Shown here piece after piece: positions 57,754 to 64,000 of a stretch of DNA of 64,000 nt (the stretch's first letter is position 1; the number at the start of each line of letters is the position of its first letter). Under the pieces are notes generated by a model. It searched no databases and was not told where the DNA came from. It saw only the letters and a list, made by a program, of their open reading frames with translations. This stretch comes from Nocardia vaccinii NBRC 15922. GTDB taxonomy: Bacteria; Actinomycetota; Actinomycetes; Mycobacteriales; Mycobacteriaceae. The stretch is taken from the NCBI RefSeq assembly GCF_001613305.1, contig NZ_BDCC01000020.1:1-64000 (forward strand). The letters are read 5' to 3'. A program made the position numbers and the translations under genes.

Positions 57754-59274
57754 CTACTCCGCCGCGATATCGCCGAGTACGGCGATGAGCGTGCGGACCG
57801 GAACGCCGGTGCCGCCCTTGGGGATATATCCGAAGGCCCCGCCGGTGTTGTAGGCGGGACCTGCGACGTCGAGGTGGGCCCACTGCACGCCCTCGGCGAC
57901 GAACTCCTTCAAGTACAGCCCCGCCACCAGCATGCCGCCGAAGCGATGCGGCGAGACGTTGGCCAAATCGGCGATCTTGGAGTTGAGATCCGCGCGCAGC
58001 TCGGCGGGGAGGGGCATGGCCCAGCCGTTCTCACCGGTCGCCTGCGACAGCTGCGCGACCCGGTCGCGGAACGCCTCGGTGCCCATGACGCCCGGGGTGC
58101 GGCTGCCCAGCGCGACGAGTTGCGCGCCCGTCAACGTGGCCACATCCATCAGGTATTCGGGCTCGTCCTCGCAGGCCCGCACGATCGCATCGGCGAGAAT
58201 GAGCCGCCCCTCGGCGTCGGTGTTGATCACTTCGACCGTGGTGCCGCCGTACTGGGTGAGCACATCGCCCGGGCGCTGTGCGGTGGCCGAGGGCATGTTC
58301 TCCGCCATGGGGACCGTGGCCGTCACAGTGACGGGCAGCTCCAGCTTGGCGGCCGCGATCGTGGCCGCGATGACGGCTGCGGCGCCACCCATATCGGAGG
58401 TCATGTTCTCCATGTTGGAGGCGGGTTTGATCGAGATGCCACCGGTGTCGAACGTGACGCCCTTGCCGACCAGTGCGATCTTCTTCGCGCCGCCCGCGTA
58501 GATGAGCCGGATCAGCCGCGGCGGGCGCGAAGAGCCCTGGCCGACGCCGATGATGCCGCCGTAACCCTGTGCGGCGAGGGCCTTTTCGTCGAGGATCTCG
58601 ACCTGTAGACCGGCCTGTTCGGCGAGGGCCTTCGCGCGTTCGGCGAATTCGGCGGGATAGAGGTGGCTGGGCGGGGTGTTGACGAAATCGCGGGCCAGGG
58701 CGACCGCCTCGGCGACCTGGACCGCGTGCCGGACCGCCGCCGTGTCGGCGGGATCGGATACCAGCAGGTCGACCCGCGCGAGGGGCCCTTCCTCCGGCTT
58801 GGGTGCGGACTTCTCGGACCGGAACGCGGTGAAGGAGTACGCGCCGAGGAAGAATCCTTCGGCGGCCGGGCCGGGACCGGGCACCGAGCGGGACAGGGTC
58901 GTGACCGCCCGGCCCACGCCGGTCAGCGCGCGGGCCGCGGCGCCCGCGGAACGACGCACCTGCTCGGCGTCGATGCCGTCCGGTGCGCCGAGGCCGACCG
59001 CGAGGACGCTCGTGACGCCGGTCAGACCTGCCGGCGCGGGGATGCGGGTGAGCTCCTCGGCCGAGCCCTTCGCGCCGACCGCGCGCAGGCTCTCCAGCAC
59101 CGCGGCGAGTGCCTCGGCCCCGACCGCGCGGATGACGACCTCGTCGTCGCTCCCTGCGAGAGCCGGACCGTCCTCGCCGCCGATTACTCCGAGAACCAGC
59201 ACATCGGTACCGGGGCTGAGGGAATCGACCAGATCCACATCCGGTCCGAGCGAACGATCTGCAACAGCTGTCAT
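57754..59274 (-). CDS. pepB: Leucyl aminopeptidase (M17)
   Basis: 506 residues. An N-terminal macro-like domain and a C-terminal metal-dependent peptidase with VGKGVTFDTGGISIKPASNM (metal-binding Lys and Asp), MGGAAAV, and the family signature NTDAEGRLILADA. It removes N-terminal residues from peptides in the cytosol as a hexamer. The ATG at MTAVADRS is used; the frame stays open upstream through the start of gcvT on the other strand, but that part is not protein-like. Confidence 0.95.
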   Translation of the reverse strand: MTAVADRSLGPDVDLVDSLSPGTDVLVLGVIGGEDGPALAGSDDEVVIRAVGAEALAAVLESLRAVGAKGSAEELTRIPAPAGLTGVTSVLAVGLGAPDGIDAEQVRRSAGAAARALTGVGRAVTTLSRSVPGPGPAAEGFFLGAYSFTAFRSEKSAPKPEEGPLARVDLLVSDPADTAAVRHAVQVAEAVALARDFVNTPPSHLYPAEFAERAKALAEQAGLQVEILDEKALAAQGYGGIIGVGQGSSRPPRLIRLIYAGGAKKIALVGKGVTFDTGGISIKPASNMENMTSDMGGAAAVIAATIAAAKLELPVTVTATVPMAENMPSATAQRPGDVLTQYGGTTVEVINTDAEGRLILADAIVRACEDEPEYLMDVATLTGAQLVALGSRTPGVMGTEAFRDRVAQLSQATGENGWAMPLPAELRADLNSKIADLANVSPHRFGGMLVAGLYLKEFVAEGVQWAHLDVAGPAYNTGGAFGYIPKGGTGVPVRTLIAVLGDIAAE

Positions 59275-59445
59275 GCGGAACAGGCTACTGGCCGTCGACG
59301 CCCTGTCATGGCGGTGGAGCGCAGGCGCACCCCCTGCGTGGATCTGCACCCGAAATAGGTGCGGTAAGGGGTGCGTATCCAGGAAGAGGGTGCGGCTGTT
59401 CGGCAGGTGCACACGAAGGGAGATTCGGCGGCTAGGGTTGGCCCG

Positions 59446-60546
59446 GTGAACGAGGCGAACCTGCTGCGAGGGCCGATCCACGACGTACACGTCGAACTGG
59501 GCGCGAACTTCGCGCCCTTCGGCGGCTGGGAGATGCCGGTGTCCTATGCCGGGACGGTGGCCGAGCACACGGCGGTCCGCACCACCGTCGGGGTATTCGA
59601 TGTGAGCCACCTCGGCAAGGCCACCGTATCGGGGCCGGGTGCGGCGGAGTTCGTGAATTCGGCGTTGACCAACGATCTGCGGCGGATCCGGCCAGGTAAG
59701 GCGCAGTACACGCTGTGCTGTACGGCCGAGGGCGGGGTGATCGACGATCTGATCGCCTATTACGTCGCCGACGACGAGATCTTCCTGGTACCCAACGCGG
59801 CCAACACCGCCGCGGTGGTCGCAGCCCTCCGCGAGGCCGCGCCCGAGGGCGTCACCGTCACCGAGGAACATCGCGGCTATGCCGTATTCGCGGTTCAAGG
59901 GCCCGAATCGGCGCGCGTTCTGACCGAGCTCGGCCTTCCGGCCGAGATGGAGTACATGGCCTACGCCGATGCCGAATGGGGCGGCCGCCCGGTCCGGGTC
60001 TGCCGCACCGGCTACACCGGCGAGCACGGATACGAGTTGCTGCCGCGCTGGGACGACGCCGAGGCGCTGTTCCGCGAACTCGTAACGCAGGTGCGCGCGG
60101 CCGGAGGAGAGCCCGCGGGCCTGGGCGCCCGCGACACCCTGCGCACCGAGATGGGTTATCCCCTGCACGGACACGAACTGGCACTGGACATTTCGCCGGT
60201 GCAGGCGCGCGCCGGATGGGCCGTGGGCTGGAAGAAGCCGGAATTCTGGGGCAAATCCGCTCTGGAACAGGAGAAGTCGTCCGGGCCGCGCCGAATCCTG
60301 TTGGGGCTCCAGGCTCTCGATCGAGGCGTCTTGCGGCAGGGGCAGTCGGTGTTGCGCGGTGACGAGGTGATCGGCGAAACCACCTCCGGCACCTTCTCGC
60401 CCACCCTCAAGATCGGCATCGCCCTGGCCCTGCTCGATACCGCAGCCGCCCCCGAGCCCGGCGACGAGGTCGAGGTCGACGTCCGCGGCCGGCGGCTGCG
60501 CGTGAAAGTCGTCCGCCCGCCCTTCGTTACCGCGCATACATCCTGA
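59446..60546 (+). CDS. gcvT: Glycine cleavage system T protein (aminomethyltransferase)
   Basis: 366 residues. It transfers the methylene group from H-protein-bound aminomethyl to tetrahydrofolate. Seen: FAPFGGWEMPVSYAGTVAEH, FDVSHLGKATVSGPGAAEF, CCTAEGGVIDDLIAYYV, GYTGEHGYELL and RTEMGYPLHGHEL. GTG start at VNEANLLRGP, close to the pepB start on the other strand. It precedes ilvE as in mycobacteria. The other glycine cleavage genes are not in the window. Confidence 0.95.
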   Translation: MNEANLLRGPIHDVHVELGANFAPFGGWEMPVSYAGTVAEHTAVRTTVGVFDVSHLGKATVSGPGAAEFVNSALTNDLRRIRPGKAQYTLCCTAEGGVIDDLIAYYVADDEIFLVPNAANTAAVVAALREAAPEGVTVTEEHRGYAVFAVQGPESARVLTELGLPAEMEYMAYADAEWGGRPVRVCRTGYTGEHGYELLPRWDDAEALFRELVTQVRAAGGEPAGLGARDTLRTEMGYPLHGHELALDISPVQARAGWAVGWKKPEFWGKSALEQEKSSGPRRILLGLQALDRGVLRQGQSVLRGDEVIGETTSGTFSPTLKIGIALALLDTAAAPEPGDEVEVDVRGRRLRVKVVRPPFVTAHTS

Positions 60547-60849
60547 CCAGAGCTGATGTGGTCGAAAGAATATGCGCGATGAGCAACCGTCGGCGCGCAG
60601 CCCGAGAGCATCGACGGGAGTGAGCCGACCGGTTCACCGCCCAGGCGCGGTCGTCTCGATAGCTCGGTAGAGATGCCGAGGCTCGAGTGACTTCGGTTTA
60701 TCCGAGTCGGGCTCAGTGCCCAACCACCGAGCTACGGGAACGCGACGAATTGGGCAGCGTGCCCAACCGCTCCCGTAGGCGTGAAGCTGGCCAGGTCACA
60801 GCATGATGGGCCGGAAAGATGCGGACGCCATTGCCGCTAGGATCGAACC
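60547..60849. other. Intergenic region between gcvT and ilvE
   Basis: About 300 nt with no gene. The word GTGCCCAACC occurs at about 60715 and 60757, followed by GAGCTACGGGA or GCTCCCGTAG, which could pair as an imperfect hairpin. No clear promoter or operator was identified. Confidence 0.35.
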
Positions 60850-61950
60850 ATGACCGCTGCCGCACAGTTCACCCGTATTCCGCATCCCGCGCCCACCTCG
60901 GCGCAGCGACGGCAGGAGATCTTGGCGGCACCGGGATTCGGGCGCTACTTCACCGACCACATGGTCTCGATCGATTACGCCGACGGTCAGTGGACCGACG
61001 CGCGGGTCGAGCCGTACGCGCCGCTGTCGATGGACCCGGCGACGATGGTGTTCCACTACGGGCAGGCGATCTTCGAGGGCCTCAAGGCATATCGGCAGAG
61101 CGACGGCAGCATCGCGACGTTCCGCATCGATGCGAATGCCGCACGCTTCCAACGGTCGGCGCGGCGCATGGCGATGGCGGAACTGCCCGAGGAGCTGTTC
61201 ATAGAATCGGTGCGGCAACTGCTCGAAGTCGATGCGGAATGGGTGCCCGCCGTCGGTGGCGAGGATTCGCTGTACCTGCGGCCGTTCCTGTTCGCGACCG
61301 AGTCGGGGCTGGGCGTCAAGCCCGCCGGGGCCTACAAGTACCTGCTGCTGGGATCGCCCGCTGGTGCGTACTTCCCGCGCGGCCTCGAGCCGGTGCGGGT
61401 GTGGCTGTCCACCGAGTACGTGCGTGCCGCTCCCGGCGGTACGGGCGAGGCGAAGGTGGCGGGTAACTACGCGGCCTCCCTGCTGGCGCAGAGGCAGGCC
61501 AGTGAGCAGGGCTGTGACCAGGTGGTGTGGCTCGACGCATGCGATCACCGCTATGTCGAGGAGATGGGCACCAACAACCTGTTCTTCGTGTTCGGCGCGG
61601 GCTCGCAGGCACGGCTGGTGACGCCGGAACTGTCCGGTTCGCTGCTGCCGGGTATCACCCGCGACTCGCTGCTGACCCTGGCCGCGGACGCCGGATACGA
61701 AGTGGAACAGCGTCGGGTCTCGGTCGAGGAATGGCGCAAGGGCGCCGAATCCGGGGAGATCACCGAGGTTTTCGGCTGCGGAACCGCGGCCGTGGTCATC
61801 CCCGTCGCCTCCGTCCGTTCGGCCGACGGTGAGTTCGCCATCGCCGACGGCAAGCCCGGCGAGGTCACCATGGCGCTGCGTGACACGCTCACCGGCATTC
61901 AGCGCGGCACCTTCGCCGATATCCACGGCTGGATGCGCGCGCTCGCCTGA
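60850..61950 (+). CDS. ilvE: Branched-chain amino acid aminotransferase
   Basis: 366 residues, fold type IV PLP enzyme. It exchanges amino groups between 2-oxoglutarate/glutamate and Val, Leu, Ile, the last step of their synthesis. Motifs: FHYGQAIFEGLKAYR, RFQRSARRM, the PLP Lys in GEAKVAGNYAAS (about residue 201), EEMGTNNLFFVF and TEVFGCGTAAVV. ATG start. Location matches Rv2210c in mycobacteria. Confidence 0.96.
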   Translation: MTAAAQFTRIPHPAPTSAQRRQEILAAPGFGRYFTDHMVSIDYADGQWTDARVEPYAPLSMDPATMVFHYGQAIFEGLKAYRQSDGSIATFRIDANAARFQRSARRMAMAELPEELFIESVRQLLEVDAEWVPAVGGEDSLYLRPFLFATESGLGVKPAGAYKYLLLGSPAGAYFPRGLEPVRVWLSTEYVRAAPGGTGEAKVAGNYAASLLAQRQASEQGCDQVVWLDACDHRYVEEMGTNNLFFVFGAGSQARLVTPELSGSLLPGITRDSLLTLAADAGYEVEQRRVSVEEWRKGAESGEITEVFGCGTAAVVIPVASVRSADGEFAIADGKPGEVTMALRDTLTGIQRGTFADIHGWMRALA

Positions 61951-61972
61951 CCGAACCGTGCGGCCGGACTTT

Positions 61973-62686
61973 TCAGCCCGGCATCAACATCTGCCACTGC
62001 TCGAGGGTCTGCGGGCGCATGACGTAGTTCTTCTCGCGGACCTCGGACAGCGCCGCATTGGGCTCCTGGGAGTACCAGTGCCCGGGGTACACCACCGGAT
62101 TGCCGGATAACTCCGCTAGATGACGTAGGCTGCGGAACATCGACTCCGAATCCCCACCCGGGAAGTCGGTGCGGCCGCAGCCCTCCACGAACAGCGTGTC
62201 ACCCGCGACGAGCCGGTCCTCGAACAGGAAGCACATACTGCCCGGTGTGTGTCCGGGGGTGTGCAATAGTTCGATGTCGAATCCGCCGACGCGGACCTTG
62301 TCGCCGTGCTCGTGTCCGGTCAGCTCGCTCGGCGCGATCTCGGTGACATTGGCCACCCACGGCACCTCCTCCTGATGCACGTGCACCGGGACCTGCACCC
62401 GCTCCAGCAGTTCGCGCACCCCGCGCAGAGTGAATCCCATCATCGTGCCGCCCACATGATCGGGATGGTGATGGGTGGCCAGCACCCCGGTCAGTCGCAG
62501 GCCGTCGCCCTCGGCGATATCCACCAGATCGCCCGCCGCATACGCAGGATCCACCACAACGCAGTCGCCGGTCTCACGATCACCGATCAGATATGCGAAA
62601 TTTCGCATCTGAGTGGCGATCGGATCGCCCACAGCCCAATCGCGTCCGGCGAGTAGCTGACGGAAGTACAAACGGTCGGATCCCAT
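61973..62686 (-). CDS. Metallo-beta-lactamase-fold hydrolase (glyoxalase II-like)
   Basis: 237 residues. The zinc-binding motif THHHPDHVGG (THxHxDH), LLHTPGHTPGS, LVAGDTLFVEG and YPGHWYSQ are all present, as in glyoxalase II and related thioester hydrolases. The start at MGSDRLYF has AGGGTGGG upstream; a GTG three codons earlier is possible. The substrate is unknown; a thioester of mycothiol is a lineage-based guess. A 193-nt gap separates it from adoK. Confidence 0.9.
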   Translation of the reverse strand: MGSDRLYFRQLLAGRDWAVGDPIATQMRNFAYLIGDRETGDCVVVDPAYAAGDLVDIAEGDGLRLTGVLATHHHPDHVGGTMMGFTLRGVRELLERVQVPVHVHQEEVPWVANVTEIAPSELTGHEHGDKVRVGGFDIELLHTPGHTPGSMCFLFEDRLVAGDTLFVEGCGRTDFPGGDSESMFRSLRHLAELSGNPVVYPGHWYSQEPNAALSEVREKNYVMRPQTLEQWQMLMPG

Positions 62687-62879
62687 ACGACCCACCCTAT
62701 TGCCAGTCGGCCAACTCCACGCATTCGGCCGGGTTGTGAACGGTCACCGTGCTGTTGGTCCACAGGCAGTGCAGGACACACCGCGGGCCCGATCCGTCGC
62801 GACGATTTCGCGACGCAGCCCTCGGTGCGCGTGATTCACCGTGCGGCGGAACAACTTCCGCCCGATGCCGGGACGTAGC

Positions 62880-63851
62880 TCAGTTCAGGATGGCGGCGAT
62901 GTCGGTGGCGGCCTCGGTGCCGTAGGCCGCACCGATCCGCTCGAGCGCACGCCCCCGGTCGAGGGTCCACTCCTGGGTGCCGACGGTCTCCAGCACCAGC
63001 ACGGCGATCAGCGATCCCAACTGTGCGGAGCGCTCCAGGCTCAGCCCGCCGGTGTGCCCGGTGAGGAATCCGGCCCGGAACGCGTCGCCGACGCCGGTCG
63101 GGTCGACCTTCGAAAGTTCCGGCACCACTTCGACATTCACTTCGACCCCGTCGGGATCGACGATCACCACGCCCTTCGCACCGAGGGTGGTAACTCGGAT
63201 GCCGACGCGACGACTGATTTCCTCGGGGGTCAGACCCGTCTTCTGCAGCAGCAGACCCCACTCGTACTCGTTGCTGAAAAGGTATGCGGCGCCGTCGATC
63301 AGGTCCAGCGACTGTTCGCCGTCGAGCCGGGCGAGCTGCTGGGAGGGGTCGGCGGCGAAGGCGATGCCCAGTTCGCGGCACTGCCGGGTGTGGCGGACCA
63401 TCGCGTCGGGATCGTTGGCGCCGACCAGAACCAGGTCCAGCGTGTGCTGCTCGGCGAGGTCGGCGATCGAGATGTCGCGGGCCTCGCTCATCGCGCCGGG
63501 GTAGAACGAGGCGATCTGGGCCATCGCCTCGTCGGTGGTGCAGACGAAGCGAGCGGTGTGTGCGGTCTGCGAGATGCGCACGCCGGAACAGTCGACGCCG
63601 TTGCTCTCCAGCCAGTCCCGGTATTCACCGAAGTCCGCGCCGACCGCGCCGACCAGCAGTGGATCGCGGTGCAGCAGGCCCATCGCGTAGGCGATGTTCC
63701 CGGCGACGCCGCCACGGCGGATGACCAGATCGTCGACGAGGAAACTCAGCGATACGTGCTGCAGCTGATCTGCCAGCAGCACATCGGAGAACTTTCCCGG
63801 AAAACGCATCAGATGGTCTGTCGCGATGGATGCGGACACTGCGATGGTCAC
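62880..63851 (-). CDS. adoK: Adenosine kinase (PfkB family)
   Basis: 323 residues. It closely follows the unusual mycobacterial AdoK (Rv2202c): TIAVSASIATDHLMRFPGKF, VSLSFLVDDLVIRRGGVAGN, TAHTARFVCTT, FYPGAMSEAR, AADPSQQLARL, and the catalytic anion-hole DPTGVGDAFRAG (Asp about 257). It phosphorylates adenosine with ATP. The GTG at VTIAVS is preferred because mycobacterial AdoK starts there and AAGGA lies 9 nt upstream; a GTG 14 codons earlier is open. Confidence 0.93.
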   Translation of the reverse strand: MTIAVSASIATDHLMRFPGKFSDVLLADQLQHVSLSFLVDDLVIRRGGVAGNIAYAMGLLHRDPLLVGAVGADFGEYRDWLESNGVDCSGVRISQTAHTARFVCTTDEAMAQIASFYPGAMSEARDISIADLAEQHTLDLVLVGANDPDAMVRHTRQCRELGIAFAADPSQQLARLDGEQSLDLIDGAAYLFSNEYEWGLLLQKTGLTPEEISRRVGIRVTTLGAKGVVIVDPDGVEVNVEVVPELSKVDPTGVGDAFRAGFLTGHTGGLSLERSAQLGSLIAVLVLETVGTQEWTLDRGRALERIGAAYGTEAATDIAAILN

Positions 63852-63940
63852 GAAAACCCGGTCCTTCACTGTCGAGGCGAGATCAGCCTTCACCGTACCG
63901 TGTGATGATCACGAGTGGTAAGGGCGAACAGACATGACGC

Positions 63941-63970
63941 CGACGCGGAACCCGAAGGAGTTCCGCGTCG
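63941..63970 (-). terminator. Hairpin terminator downstream of the erpA-like gene
   Basis: CGACGCGGAAC (63941-63951) pairs perfectly with 63960-63970 around an 8-nt loop, 11 nt past the stop of the minus-strand gene entering at the right edge. There is no T-run. Confidence 0.6.
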
Positions 63971-63981
63971 AGGGACGGATC

Positions 63982-64000
63982 TCAGTTGAAGCTGTCGCCG
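63982..64000 (-). CDS. C-terminal end of an iron-sulfur insertion protein (ErpA/HesB-IscA-like), partial
   Basis: Only the last five codons and stop are inside the window (GDSFN). Actinobacterial ErpA/IscA-type proteins end in a CxCGxSF-type motif, and in M. tuberculosis the HesB-like gene Rv2204c lies two genes from adoK. The call rests on this ending and on synteny. Confidence 0.5.

Noticed and set aside
62698..62880. Minus-strand open tail between adoK and the MBL-fold gene ending HNPAECVELADWQ
   Set aside because: It reads like protein at the end, but no start codon exists in frame before it. It may be chance or a remnant.

Overview
This window looks like chromosome from a mycolic-acid actinomycete, most probably a Nocardia. 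The DNA is GC-rich with high third-position GC, GTG starts are common, and the core genes follow the Mycobacterium tuberculosis order Rv2202c-Rv2226 (adoK, ilvE, gcvT, pepB, dlaT, an SDR epimerase, lipB, lipA, Rv2219, an RDD protein, glnA1, glnE, glnA2, Hip1-type hydrolase, panB, CHAD protein). An MspA-type porin fits this lineage, and the window opens in the 3' end of an rpoB that is not followed by rpoC, as expected for the rpoB2 paralogue of Nocardia. No tRNA, rRNA, CRISPR array, insertion sequence or integrase was seen.

Layout. 1-1700: end of rpoB2, a 31-aa orphan gene with its own ribosome site and terminator, and a small secreted protein. 1745-12760: CHAD protein, proline iminopeptidase, lipoprotein, DUF4185 protein and panB on the minus strand, then Hip1-type hydrolase, glnA2 and glnE on the plus strand. 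12761-42636: about 30 kb of accessory genes between glnE and glnA1, which adjoin in mycobacteria. The block holds an MprF-like protein with a leader ORF, a TetR/DoxX pair, a VOC protein, an MFS permease, a serine hydrolase, a YCII/ECF42 sigma pair, an orphan type II lumazine synthase with a monoacylglycerol lipase, a 4715-residue NRPS, a DUF2236 oxygenase-like protein, small coupled ORFs, and a decaying acyl-CoA operon. 42931-46131: glnA1 with a GlnR operator, RDD and DUF4191 genes. 46225-51504: EF-G2, then an operon of MspA porin, nonsense-interrupted secreted toxin-like gene, probable immunity gene and lipoprotein. 51619-64000: lipoate and 2-oxoacid dehydrogenase genes, pepB, gcvT, ilvE, an MBL-fold hydrolase, adoK, and the last codons of an erpA-like gene.

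How the genes work together. glnA1, glnA2 and glnE form a nitrogen-assimilation set: two glutamine synthetase-family enzymes and the adenylyltransferase that modifies GlnA1. lipB and lipA make the lipoyl cofactor carried by DlaT next door. The NRPS reads A-T-E-C-A-T-C-A-T-C-A-T-R and should release a reduced tetrapeptide (aldehyde or alcohol) with a D residue first; no tailoring, MbtH or transport gene lies beside it.

The most interesting points are this reductase-terminated NRPS, the porin-toxin-immunity operon, and an apparent itaconate-degradation (rip-like) locus caught in decay, with a frameshifted, truncated LysR gene and an in-frame-deleted citE that still keeps both overlapping start/stop junctions.
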